DNA of 64,000 nucleotides from Allorhodoferax sp032337135 (GTDB lineage Bacteria; Pseudomonadota; Gammaproteobacteria; Burkholderiales; Burkholderiaceae_C): the NCBI RefSeq assembly GCF_032337135.1, contig NZ_JAVXZZ010000001.1, forward strand, positions 62,001-126,000, written 5' to 3'. The notes under the pieces were generated by a model. The model saw only the letters and a program-made list of their open reading frames with translations, searched no databases and was not told where the DNA came from. Each line of letters starts with the position of its first letter. Position 1 is the first letter of the stretch. Below are positions 53,653 to 62,743 of this stretch, piece after piece. The position numbers and the translations under genes were made by a program.

Positions 53653-55233
53653 TTGCGCAAATTCAGATTGGCAACACGCATGGCCTTCTACATGGCCGTA
53701 TTTGTCATGGCACTGCTGTTTGTTTGCGTCATGGGACTGTCCGGAATGTCCATGGCCAACGACGGCCTGAAGACTGTCTACGAGGACCGAACCATTGCGT
53801 TGGCCCAGCTGGAAGAAGTCGGAAGACTGATGACGCGAAATCGGGTCCTGGTGATGGACATGCTGATCAATGATGCTCCCGACAACATCAATAAGCGAAA
53901 TGATGAGTTCGAGCGCAATGCAGCCATCATCGACTCCCGATGGTCGGAATACATGGCCACGAAGATGGATGAGGAGGAGGAGCGACTTGCAAAGGAGCTC
54001 ACGCTTCAGCGGGCCCTATACCGTGACGAAGGCTTGAACCCTGCCAGGGCCGCCATCAACGCCGGAAATCATGATGAAGGCGAAAAGATTTACCAAGAGA
54101 AGATTAGCCCATTGATCGGAAGCGCCCAGGTCACCCTCAACAAATTGACAGCATTGCAGGTTCACGCTGCAAAGGCAGAGTACGAGTCCGCGATCGCCCG
54201 ATACAACAGTACCCGTACCACGCTGTTGGCACTCAGCATCGTTCTTGTCATCATCATCTGCGGTGCAATGTTCAACCTGTTGCGGCAATTCCGTAAGGCC
54301 ATGGAGCTTGCCGTCTTTACGACCGAGTCGGTGGCCAAAGGCGACCTCACCACCGCCATCCCCCTGGATGGAAACGATGAAGTTAGCCAACTCATGAAAG
54401 CGCTGGACCACATGCAAACCAGCTTGTCTGCAGTTGTCTCCCAAGTGCGCAGTGGTTCCGAATCGGTGTCCAATGCCAGTATCGAGATTGCCCAGGGAAA
54501 CCAGGACCTCTCTGCTCGCACAGAAAGCCAAGCCAGTGCGTTGGAGGAGACAGCGGCCAGTATGGAAGAGCTCGCCTCAACGGTGCGTCAAAACGCTGAT
54601 TCGGCGCAACAGGCGCGGCAACTGTCGGCAACGGCCAATACGGTCGCAGTGAAAGGCGGCGACATGGTGGCGCATGTGGTACAGACCATGCGCGATATCA
54701 ATGACTCTTCTCGCAAGATTGCCGACATCATCAGCGTGATCGATGGCATTGCTTTCCAAACCAACATTCTGGCGCTCAATGCCGCAGTGGAGGCGGCGCG
54801 CGCTGGAGAACAAGGCAAAGGCTTTGCCGTGGTGGCCAGTGAAGTCCGCGCCTTAGCCGGTCGCAGTGCCGAAGCTGCAAAGGAAATCAAGGCCTTGATC
54901 ACCGCCAGTGTGGAGAAGGTGGAACAAGGCAGTGCCCAGGTCGATGTGGCTGGCAGCACCATGCAAGAAGTGGTGAGCGCCATCCAGCGTGTCAATGACC
55001 TCATGGCTGAGATCAGCGCGGCCAGCAACGAGCAAGCGGCTGGCGTATCGCAAGTCGGCGAAGCGGTCACTGAGATGGACCAGACCACACAGCAAAACGC
55101 GGCGTTGGTGGAGGAGATGGCAGCGGCTGCGTCCGCCCTGAAGTCCCAGGCGCACGATTTGGTGAGGGCAGTGGAAGTATTCAAGGTGCGTGATCAACGC
55201 GTCGTGGCAATGCCGGCCTTGGAATACACATAA
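53653..55233 (+). CDS. Methyl-accepting chemotaxis protein
   Basis: A 526-residue chemoreceptor if started at TTG 53653, which has CGGAG at 53642-53646 (6-bp spacing) and gives the usual RKFRLATRMAF lead-in. Helix TM1 is at about 10-33, a four-helix-bundle-type periplasmic domain spans about 35-188, TM2 190-211, then HAMP, then the signalling hairpin IAFQTNILALNAAVEAARAG. There is no CheR-docking pentapeptide at the C-terminus (it ends PALEYT). Being last after the catabolic set, it may sense the pathway substrate. Confidence 0.93.
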   Translation: MRKFRLATRMAFYMAVFVMALLFVCVMGLSGMSMANDGLKTVYEDRTIALAQLEEVGRLMTRNRVLVMDMLINDAPDNINKRNDEFERNAAIIDSRWSEYMATKMDEEEERLAKELTLQRALYRDEGLNPARAAINAGNHDEGEKIYQEKISPLIGSAQVTLNKLTALQVHAAKAEYESAIARYNSTRTTLLALSIVLVIIICGAMFNLLRQFRKAMELAVFTTESVAKGDLTTAIPLDGNDEVSQLMKALDHMQTSLSAVVSQVRSGSESVSNASIEIAQGNQDLSARTESQASALEETAASMEELASTVRQNADSAQQARQLSATANTVAVKGGDMVAHVVQTMRDINDSSRKIADIISVIDGIAFQTNILALNAAVEAARAGEQGKGFAVVASEVRALAGRSAEAAKEIKALITASVEKVEQGSAQVDVAGSTMQEVVSAIQRVNDLMAEISAASNEQAAGVSQVGEAVTEMDQTTQQNAALVEEMAAAASALKSQAHDLVRAVEVFKVRDQRVVAMPALEYT

Positions 55234-55240
55234 TCACATG

Positions 55241-55486
55241 AACTGCTACCGCACGCCTGGGCAGATGACTTTAGGCTTGCCGATACGCATAGACCTTTGC
55301 AGGACGGCAATGTCCTTGTTTTCGGACACGGTCATCGCGATTACGCCGTCTGTCCGCACTGATTTGCGGGTCAGTGAACATGCAGCACAGCAACTGGTAT
55401 CGCTGTTCGCTTTCTCCGCGGCGCTTGCCTCCCTCGGCATCGGTGCATTGGCAGACGCCTATGGACGCGATCCCATGGTGCCCTAG
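55241..55486 (+). pseudogene. MFS transporter remnant (N-terminal fragment)
   Basis: After the chemoreceptor stop, a short frame reads SLFSDTVIAITPSVRTDL, then AAQQLVSLFAFSAALASLGIGALADAYGRDP and a TAG stop at 55484-55486. This resembles helices 1-2 and loop 2 (G-x-L-A-D-x-x-G-R) of a Bcr/CflA-like MFS transporter, but nothing follows. It looks like a truncated gene. No translational signals were seen. Confidence 0.55.
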
Positions 55487-55507
55487 GGGCGAAGTGTAGA
55501 AAAGTAC

Positions 55508-56497
55508 TCATTGAGCGGGTGATGCGTTGAATCTGTCGCGATAGTTGCCGGGTGTGAGACCAACCCGCGCCCGAAACAGGCGTGTAAATGAACTCGTATC
55601 GGCATATCCGACATAGGCACAAATCTGCTCAATGCTCAGTGAACCTGTTTCAAGCAGCGCTCTGGCAGCGTCAATGCGCATGTTCTGGAGGAATGCGAGT
55701 GGTGATTGGCCGCGAGCAGACTGGAAGCGCCTGGTCAAGGTGCGCTGCGTGACTGCCAGTTCGTCTGCCATTTCAGACAGGCGCACATCAGAATGCATGC
55801 GTTTGTGCAGCCATGCTTCTGCCCGATGAACCAATGCATCGTTATGCGCTCGATCGGACATCAAGGGCAAAAGCATGGTTTGGGTGCTTTGTGTCACGTC
55901 GATCAACATGCTGCGGGCACACTGCGTCCCGATGGCAGCCCCCGAAAATTGTGAAAGTACACGCACCGTCTGTGTCAGGAAGGCAGCATGCGCCCCGGCG
56001 CATATCAGGCGGTCCTCTTCGGTCACCAGAGGGTGCATTTGGAGCTGAACGTCGGGAAAGCGGTCTCTGAAGCTTTGTTCAAGCCACCATGTGGTGGTTG
56101 CCCTCCGGTTGTTCAGCAGCCCTGTGGAGGCCAACACAAAGGTCCCTGTGCAGTTCGCTGCCAAATAGGCTCCCTGCGCCCATTGCTCCTGGAGCCATTG
56201 CGCAGCGGGCGCGCAACTGCCGATGAATTTTGACAGTTCGTTCTTGCCACGATAGTGAAAGCTGGGGATGAATACAACGTCGTAGCGCTTTCTGGGCGGA
56301 ATTGGCCTGGTGCTCAGGTCCATGCCATTGCTGGCGCGCACGCCGCCTCCGGCGGTGGAGAGAAAGTCCCAGGTGTACGTGGCCACCTGGGGGGCTGACT
56401 TTTTCAAGTGTGCGTTCGCCACTTGCATCAGGTCGGCAAAGCCTCCGACAACGGATGCGTAGCATCCATCAAAGCAAAGAATTCCGGCAGATGGCAC
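55508..56497 (-). CDS. GlxA-family AraC-type regulator (DJ-1/PfpI domain)
   Basis: A 329-residue regulator with an N-terminal DJ-1/PfpI-like domain (about 1-190; LAANCTGTFVLASTGLLNNRRATTTW includes the nucleophile-elbow cysteine at residue ~115) and a C-terminal AraC domain (ELAVTQRTLTRRFQ; AYVGYADTSSFTRLF). GlxA-type regulators control nitrogen and metabolite genes. It is divergent from the acyl-CoA dehydrogenase gene, 138 bp away, and may control it. Confidence 0.9.
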   Translation of the reverse strand: MPSAGILCFDGCYASVVGGFADLMQVANAHLKKSAPQVATYTWDFLSTAGGGVRASNGMDLSTRPIPPRKRYDVVFIPSFHYRGKNELSKFIGSCAPAAQWLQEQWAQGAYLAANCTGTFVLASTGLLNNRRATTTWWLEQSFRDRFPDVQLQMHPLVTEEDRLICAGAHAAFLTQTVRVLSQFSGAAIGTQCARSMLIDVTQSTQTMLLPLMSDRAHNDALVHRAEAWLHKRMHSDVRLSEMADELAVTQRTLTRRFQSARGQSPLAFLQNMRIDAARALLETGSLSIEQICAYVGYADTSSFTRLFRARVGLTPGNYRDRFNASPAQ

Positions 56498-56635
56498 TTT
56501 GTAGTTGCTCGTGAAGTTGAATAGGTCGCCAATGTCTTAATTCGCATATTAAATGTTAAAACTGCACATTGGGTATTGGTGAGCCACTGAATATTCTTGG
56601 GGTTCAATGTAATGAACGACCCAGGAACTTTCACC

Positions 56636-57862
56636 ATGACAAAACAAACGCCGCGCCTCTCAGATCGCTTGTATGACGACCTGTGGTTGCCAAAAGAGAC
56701 TCTTGAAATCCGCGACAACGTTCGCACGTTTGCGACCCAGGTCCTCGCACCCGTTGCACATGAACTGAACAACACACCCGAGAGCGTGAATGGATTTCCC
56801 TGGCACCTTGTGAAGTCCATGGGTGAAGCCGGATTGTTCCGCATTCCATTCAGCAAGGCCGATGGTGGTCTCGGGCTCGAATACCCTGCGCTTGCAACCA
56901 TGGTCATGCTGGAAGAAACCGCTTACGTGAGTTCGGGGATCGCAGCGGCGCTCATCGATGTCCAGCTGATTCTCTTCGGGCACACGTTGCAGCATGCAAG
57001 TCCGACGGTCAAGGCAAAGCTCTTTCCGACGCTTTATGCAGGGGATATTGTTGGCGCTTTCGCAACCAGCGAACCTGCTGCCAGTACGGACCTGAGCATC
57101 AATGCCTTGCAGACTCGGGCGACACGCGTCACCGGTGGCTATCGCCTGACCGGGCGCAAGCGTTGGATTACCAATTCACCAGTTGCACATTACATGTTTG
57201 TACTGTGCAAGTTGGACCAGTCGATGACCATGCTGCTGGTGGACATGAAAGCACAGGGTGTCAAGGTTGGAGAGCCTGACAAGAAAATGGGGAACCATGC
57301 CCAACTCACTGCCGATGTTTATTTCGACGATGTCTTTGTGCCGGCAGATCACCTGGTTGGAGAAGAGGCGAAGGGACTAAAGTCTGCGCTCACCTCGCTC
57401 ACCCTCGGGCGGGTCGGTATTGGAGCCTGTGGGGTCGGAATGGCCCAGGCAGCCTTTGACTTTGCAGTCGACTACATGCACAACCGAAGTGTCTTTGGCA
57501 AACCACTTTCGAACTTCCAGTACTGGCAATTCCGGTTTGCCGACTATGCAACCCAGCTGGAAAGCGCACGCAACTTGTATGTCAAGGCAGCGATTGCACA
57601 GGACACCGGCCGCGCATCGGTGGCGACCCAATGTGCCATGGCCAAGTTGGTGGGAAGCTCTTTGGCAGGCGACCTGGCGCGTGACGCTATCCAAGTCTGT
57701 GGAGGGTATGGTTTCGTCAAAGAGTTGGCTGCAACGGGGCAGCAGTTCCCACTAGAGGCTATCTATCGTGATTCCAAGATCGGTGAAATCTACGAAGGTG
57801 CGAACGAAATTCAGCGGCTGTTGGTAGCACGCCAGATCTTTGGCAAAGATGCGGTGGGTTGA
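56636..57862 (+). CDS. Acyl-CoA dehydrogenase
   Basis: A 408-residue FAD-dependent dehydrogenase that makes the 2,3-enoyl-CoA. TSEPAAST (about 142-149) and WITNSPVAHYM lie in the FAD/substrate region, LGRVGIGACGVGMAQAAFD and QVCGGYGFVKE in the C-terminal helices, and IYEGANEIQRLLVARQIFG holds the catalytic-base region. The start at 56636 has AGGAA at proper spacing; Mets at 56612 and a TTG at 56597 are alternatives. It stands alone next to a GlxA-type regulator. Confidence 0.92.
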   Translation: MTKQTPRLSDRLYDDLWLPKETLEIRDNVRTFATQVLAPVAHELNNTPESVNGFPWHLVKSMGEAGLFRIPFSKADGGLGLEYPALATMVMLEETAYVSSGIAAALIDVQLILFGHTLQHASPTVKAKLFPTLYAGDIVGAFATSEPAASTDLSINALQTRATRVTGGYRLTGRKRWITNSPVAHYMFVLCKLDQSMTMLLVDMKAQGVKVGEPDKKMGNHAQLTADVYFDDVFVPADHLVGEEAKGLKSALTSLTLGRVGIGACGVGMAQAAFDFAVDYMHNRSVFGKPLSNFQYWQFRFADYATQLESARNLYVKAAIAQDTGRASVATQCAMAKLVGSSLAGDLARDAIQVCGGYGFVKELAATGQQFPLEAIYRDSKIGEIYEGANEIQRLLVARQIFGKDAVG

Positions 57863-58386
57863 TTGAAGGGGCTTAGAGCTCGGGCTTTGATCGTAACCGT
57901 CAGTTGACTCCAGCCCTTTTCTTGTGGAGGGTGGCTTGTTTGGTTGGGACGAAATAGGGGGACAACTGCATGGTGCAATAACCTGCTTGACAGACTGCAT
58001 CCGCATTGCGGACGTTGGTCCCATATTTGGAGCAAAACGGGCTGAGGCGAACCGGCTAACCACCAGATATCCGACGTCCGACTGAACACTGTACAGGCGC
58101 GGCTAATGACCGCCTTTGGTGTGTGATTGTGCCGTGGACGCACTTCAGTGAACGGCAGCAACCGATGCAATCCCGGTGCTAGGTATATTGAATAAGTCCC
58201 AGCGTTAAATGTGAGCGCTTCCAGGCACTAATTTTGTTGGCCCAGACTTCTGCTTTGGGTCGGAACCTGCCCAGCGAGGCGCCATCGCAAGTAGTGCCGC
58301 TCTACCGATTATCCGAAAGCGCAAAAAACAAGCCGCTACGTTTTCCGTAGCGGCTTGCGCAATTCACATGCGGGCTACAGCCAGAT
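57863..58386. other. 524-bp gene-free region before RND operon
   Basis: Contains no frame with recognisable features. Around 57934-58083 a plus-strand frame reads through without a start and may be an eroded fragment, but it was not identified. The right end holds the RND operon terminator. Base composition is lower in GC than the RND genes. Confidence 0.45.
58322..58356 (-). terminator. Terminator of RND efflux operon
   Basis: An 11-bp perfect stem (58330-58340 with 58346-58356; arm AAGCCGCTACG) with a TTTTC loop. On the minus strand it is followed by a G then six T (A at 58323-58328). It lies about 30 bp after the RND permease stop. Confidence 0.9.
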
Positions 58387-61300
58387 TTAACCCCCAACCG
58401 TCCCCTTCTGCGGAACCACCCGTTGCGCCAACCCCATCACCTTGGCCTTGGCCACGGCGAAGAAGTGTTCGATGTCGTCGACGATGGTGAAGAAGCTTGG
58501 GGTTACCAGCAGGCTCAGGATGGTGGAGGTGATGAGGCCGCCGATTACCGCTGCGGCCATGGGGGCGCGGAAGCTGTTGTCGGCGTGACCCATGCCCACC
58601 ACCAGCGGCACCATGCCGGCCACCATGGCGATGGTGGTCATGATGATGGGGCGGGCGCGCTTGTGGCAGGCGTCGATGAGGGCATCGAAGCGGCTCATGC
58701 CGTAGTCGCGCCGCGCCATGATGGCGTAGTCCACCAGCAGGATGGAGTTCTTGGTGGACACCCCGATGAGCATGATGAGCCCGATGAACGAGGGCATGGA
58801 GAGCATCTTGCCCGACACCAGCAGCGCCACGAAGGCCCCGCCGAAGGACAGGATGAGCGAGGGCACGATGGTGATGGGGTGCACAAAGTCGCGGAACAGC
58901 AGCACCAGCACGATGTAGATGCAGAGCACGCCGGTCAGCATGGCCATGCCAAAGCCCGCCACCATTTCGGCCTGCACTTCGGCGTCGCCCACTTCCACCT
59001 GCTGCACACCGGCAGGCAGGTTGCGGATGCTGGGCAGCTGGGCAACGGCGGCGGTCAGCTCACCCAGGGGTTTGCCGGAAAGCTCCACCTCGAAGTTGAC
59101 GTTGCGCACGCGGTTCATGCGGCTCACCACGGCGGGCCCACCGGACATTTCCAGCGTGGCCACCTGGCTGAGCATGACCGGGCCTTTGGTGCCGGGCACG
59201 GTCAGGCGGCCCAGCAGCTCCAGGTCCTTGCGGGCAGCGGTGTCGAGCTTCACCACGATGGGCACCTGGCGCTGGCTCAGGTTCAGCTTCGGCAATGCGG
59301 CTTCGTAGTCACCCACCGTGGCCACGCGCAGGGTCTCGGCTATGGCGGCACTGGTCACGCCCAGATCGGCGGCCTTGGCAAAGTCGGGCCGGATGCTGAC
59401 CTCGGCGCGCGTGAGGCTGGCCGTGGACGAGATGTTGCCGATGCCGGGAATGGTGCGCAGGTCGCGCTCCACCGCGGCGGCAGCTTGCGAGAGTGCGCGC
59501 GGGTCGTCGCTCTTGAGCACCATGAGGTACTTCTCGCCATTGCCGCCCAGGCCCACCTTGAAGCGCACGCCGGGCAGGTTGGACAGGGCAGTGCGCATGT
59601 CGGCCTCGATGCCCTGCTTGCGTGGCCGCTCGCCGCGCGGGTCGAGCGTGATGGTGAGCGTGGCCTTGCGCACCTCGGGCACGCTGCCGGCCATGGGGTC
59701 GGTACCCGCAGTGCCGCCGCCGATGGTGGTGTAGACACTGGCCACGTGCTTCACGCCGCCCAGCAGGGTGCGGGCCTGCTCGGCTGCATCCCGCGTCTGT
59801 TTCAGCGTGCTGCCCGGGGGCAGTTCCAGATAGACCTGGGTCTGCGAGTTGTCGTCCGGCGGGATGAAGCCCGAGGGAATGAGCGGCACCAGGAAGATGG
59901 AGCCGACGAAGAAGGCAATCGCCAGGGCCACGGTGATCCAGCGGTGGCTCAGTGTCCAGCGCGTGATCTTCAGGTACAGCGGCATCCACACCGGCTCCTC
60001 GTGCACGTGGGTGGAGGGCTTGAGGATGTAGGCCGCCATCATGGGCGTGAGCAGGCGCGCCACCAGCAGCGAGGCGAAGATGGCGAACACTGCCGTCCAG
60101 CCAAACTGCTTGAAGAACTTGCCGACGATGCCGTCCATGAAGGCCGTGGGCAGGAACACCGCAATCAGCGCGAAGGTGGTGGCAATCACCGCCAGGCCGA
60201 TCTCGTCGGCCGCTTCCATGGCGGCCTGGTAGGGCGTCTTGCCCATGCGCAGGTGGCGTTCGATGTTTTCCACTTCCACGATGGCGTCGTCTACCAGGAT
60301 GCCGATGACCAGCGAGAGCGCCAGCAGGGTCACGATGTTGGTGGTGAAGCCCATGTAGTGCATGCCGATGAAGGCCGGAATGGCCGACAGCGGCAATGCC
60401 ACGGCGGAGACGAAAGTGGCACGCCAGCTGCGCAGGAAGAACCACACCACGATCACCGCCAGCAAGGCGCCCTCGTACAGCATGGTCATGGAGGCGTCGA
60501 ACTCCTCCTGCACCGGGGTCACGAAGTCGAAGGCTTGCGTCAGCTCCAGGTCGGGGTGCTGGGCCTTGAGGGCGTCAAGGGCCTTCTGCACCCCTGCCCC
60601 CACTTCGATTTCGGAAGCGCCCTTGCTGCGGCTCACCTCGAAGCCGACCACGCGCTTGCCGTTGAGCATGGCTACGCTGCGCGGCTCGGCCACGGTGTCC
60701 GTCACGCTGGCGAGTTCGTCCAGGCGCACGGACTTGCCCGAGGGCAGGCTCAGCTCCAGCTGCCGCAACTCGTCCACGGTAGCCACGGTGGCCAGGGTGC
60801 GCATGGGCTGCTCGCTGCCGCCCAGGTCGGCGCGGCCACCGGCGCTTTCGGTCTGCACCTGGCGCAGCTGGCGCGACACGTCGGCCGCGGTAGCACCCAG
60901 GCTTTGCAACTTCACCGGGTCCAGTGCCACCTGCACTTCGCGGTTCACGCCGCCCACACGGGCCACGGCGCCCACGCCCTTCACGCCCAGCAGGGTGCGG
61001 GCAATGGTGTTGTCCACGAACCAGCTCAAGGCCTCCTCGTCCATCTGGGCCGAGTTCACGGTGAAGGCCAGCACCGGCTGGGCCGAGAAGCTGATCTTGC
61101 CGACGATGGGGTCGCGCAGGTCGCTGGGCAGGTCGCTGCGCACGCTCTGCACTGCACTGCGCACATCGTCCACGGCTTCCTGCGTGGGCTTTTCCAGGCG
61201 GAATTCGACCGTGATGGAGACCAGGCCGTCGGAAACGTTGGTGTAGATGTTCTTCAGACCCTGCAGCGGCGCAATGGCGTTTTCCAGCTTGCGCGCCACC

Positions 61301-61485
61301 TCGGTTTCCAGCTGCGCCGGGGCGGCCCCCGGCAGCGCGGCCGAGACCGTGACCATGGGCATTTCCAGGTCCGGGAACTGCTGCACCTTCATGGACTTGA
61401 ACGACACCAGCCCGGCCACCGTCAGCAGCACGAACAGCATGATGGCGGGGATGGGGTTCTTGATCGACCAGGCGGAAAAATTCAT
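58387..61485 (-). CDS. RND efflux transporter permease (HAE1/AcrB type)
   Basis: A 1032-residue proton-driven inner-membrane pump. It begins NFSAWSIKNPIPAIML and has the RND proton-relay aspartates in LVIGILVDDAIVEVENIERH and the conserved lysine in GVSTKNSILLVDYAIM. PMVTVSAALPGA is in the porter domain. Length fits the hydrophobe/amphiphile class, though the KVQQFPDLEMP start is nearer the MexF/OqxB-CzcA boundary group than AcrB itself. It works with the adaptor encoded just upstream and the outer-membrane factor at the window end. Confidence 0.95.
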   Translation of the reverse strand: MNFSAWSIKNPIPAIMLFVLLTVAGLVSFKSMKVQQFPDLEMPMVTVSAALPGAAPAQLETEVARKLENAIAPLQGLKNIYTNVSDGLVSITVEFRLEKPTQEAVDDVRSAVQSVRSDLPSDLRDPIVGKISFSAQPVLAFTVNSAQMDEEALSWFVDNTIARTLLGVKGVGAVARVGGVNREVQVALDPVKLQSLGATAADVSRQLRQVQTESAGGRADLGGSEQPMRTLATVATVDELRQLELSLPSGKSVRLDELASVTDTVAEPRSVAMLNGKRVVGFEVSRSKGASEIEVGAGVQKALDALKAQHPDLELTQAFDFVTPVQEEFDASMTMLYEGALLAVIVVWFFLRSWRATFVSAVALPLSAIPAFIGMHYMGFTTNIVTLLALSLVIGILVDDAIVEVENIERHLRMGKTPYQAAMEAADEIGLAVIATTFALIAVFLPTAFMDGIVGKFFKQFGWTAVFAIFASLLVARLLTPMMAAYILKPSTHVHEEPVWMPLYLKITRWTLSHRWITVALAIAFFVGSIFLVPLIPSGFIPPDDNSQTQVYLELPPGSTLKQTRDAAEQARTLLGGVKHVASVYTTIGGGTAGTDPMAGSVPEVRKATLTITLDPRGERPRKQGIEADMRTALSNLPGVRFKVGLGGNGEKYLMVLKSDDPRALSQAAAAVERDLRTIPGIGNISSTASLTRAEVSIRPDFAKAADLGVTSAAIAETLRVATVGDYEAALPKLNLSQRQVPIVVKLDTAARKDLELLGRLTVPGTKGPVMLSQVATLEMSGGPAVVSRMNRVRNVNFEVELSGKPLGELTAAVAQLPSIRNLPAGVQQVEVGDAEVQAEMVAGFGMAMLTGVLCIYIVLVLLFRDFVHPITIVPSLILSFGGAFVALLVSGKMLSMPSFIGLIMLIGVSTKNSILLVDYAIMARRDYGMSRFDALIDACHKRARPIIMTTIAMVAGMVPLVVGMGHADNSFRAPMAAAVIGGLITSTILSLLVTPSFFTIVDDIEHFFAVAKAKVMGLAQRVVPQKGTVGG

Positions 61486-61542
61486 GGCTTACCTCCGGAT
61501 CTGTTCCGGCTTTGGGAGCACGTGTTCATGGCAAGTCGCTCC

Positions 61543-61594
61543 TTATTTCGTAGCTGGTTGCGCAGTGTTTGCGGGGGCTACCGGCTGTTTTTGC
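61543..61594 (+). repeat. Dispersed ~55-bp repeat, copy G (adaptor 3' end)
   Basis: On the plus strand TAGCT-N5-CGCA is followed by TTTGCGGGGGCT and TGTTTTTG. It covers the stop codon and last 16 or so codons of the adaptor gene. Confidence 0.6.
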
Positions 61595-62715
61595 CCTGAA
61601 TCGACGACCTTCACCAGGTCGCCGTCGCTCAGGAAGCTGCCCCCACTGGCCACGAGCTTGTCCTGGGCGGTCACACCACTGAGTACTTCGAGCTGATCGC
61701 CGGCCACGCGCCCGGTCTGCACCTTCACTTGCTTGACCTTGCTGTCGGCGCCCACCTTGTAGACGTAGCTGAAACCGTCGCGCACCACCACGGCGGTCTG
61801 CGGCACGGTCAGGGCGCCCGAGGCCCCCAGGGCAAACTCGCCGCGGGCAAACATGCCCGGCTTGAAGCCCTTGGCGGCCGGCAGGTCCACGTAGACCAGA
61901 CCGTTGCGGGTCTGGGCGTCCACCGTGGGGGCCACCATGCGCACGCGGCCCTTGGCCTGGGCCCCGCCCGCGGCGGTGACCGTCACCGCGGTTCCGGGGG
62001 CGATGCGCGCGAGCTCGGCCGCCGTCACCTCGCCGCGCCACTCCAGGCGGCCCTGGCGGATGATGCGGTACAGCTCCATGCCCGCGCCCACCACGGCACC
62101 CACGGTGGCGTTGCGCGCCGAGATGACGCCGCTGTCGGGGGCGTGTACCTGGGTGTTCTTCAGGCGCAGCAGCTGGGCATCGAGCTGGGCCTGGGCAGAG
62201 GCGACCCGCGCCTTGGCCGTGGCTTCACTGCTCAGGTACTGGCCCACCTGCTGGGCGCTCAGTGCGCCGCTGTCCTGCACGGCCCGGGCGCGGTCGGCGT
62301 TGGCCTGCGCCTCGGCCACCACGGCCTGGGCCTCGGCCAGTGCGGCGCGGGCCAGGGCCACGTCGGCCTGCACCGTTTCCTGGGCAAAGCTCACCAGCAG
62401 CTGGCCCTTCTGCACCGTGTCGCCCACGGCGGCGTGCAGTTCGGCCACGCGCAGGCCATTGGCCTCGGAGCCGATGCTGGCCTCCTGCCAGGCGGCAATG
62501 CTGCCGTTGGCGGCCAGCGCCACGGTGAGCTGGGCGCTTTGCGGCTGCACCGTGCTCACGGTGAGCGCGGCACGGGGTGCGGCCGCGGGTTTGGCGGCAT
62601 CGGCCGCCGCGGCGTTGGCAGTCCACAGACCCAGGGCAGCCGCTACGGCGAGCGTGCTGGCCAGTGCGCGGGGGGTGGCGAGGTGAAAGGTGGTGCGTTG
62701 CATGGTGGTGTCCAT
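61543..62715 (-). CDS. RND efflux periplasmic adaptor (membrane fusion protein)
   Basis: A 390-residue HlyD/AcrA-type adaptor that links the pump to the outer-membrane channel. It has an N-terminal signal region (cleavage near NAAAAD), a lipoyl-like VAELHAAVGDTVQKGQLL motif, a coiled-coil hairpin rich in Ala/Gln/Arg (about 110-185), and the beta-barrel VTVTAAGG. The C-terminal tail PVAPANTAQPATK is encoded within the dispersed repeat at 61543. The start at 62715 is used; ATG 62703 is an alternative. It ends 57 bp before the pump gene. Confidence 0.92.
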   Translation of the reverse strand: MDTTMQRTTFHLATPRALASTLAVAAALGLWTANAAAADAAKPAAAPRAALTVSTVQPQSAQLTVALAANGSIAAWQEASIGSEANGLRVAELHAAVGDTVQKGQLLVSFAQETVQADVALARAALAEAQAVVAEAQANADRARAVQDSGALSAQQVGQYLSSEATAKARVASAQAQLDAQLLRLKNTQVHAPDSGVISARNATVGAVVGAGMELYRIIRQGRLEWRGEVTAAELARIAPGTAVTVTAAGGAQAKGRVRMVAPTVDAQTRNGLVYVDLPAAKGFKPGMFARGEFALGASGALTVPQTAVVVRDGFSYVYKVGADSKVKQVKVQTGRVAGDQLEVLSGVTAQDKLVASGGSFLSDGDLVKVVDSGQKQPVAPANTAQPATK

Positions 62716-62743
62716 TCAGAAGCGTGTTCGGTTCGAGGGGGTG

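Noticed and set aside
58423..61599. A very long plus-strand open frame opposite the RND pump gene
   Set aside because: It is antisense to a well-supported pump, is rich in His/Gly/Gln typical of GC-rich shadow frames, and shows no family motifs.
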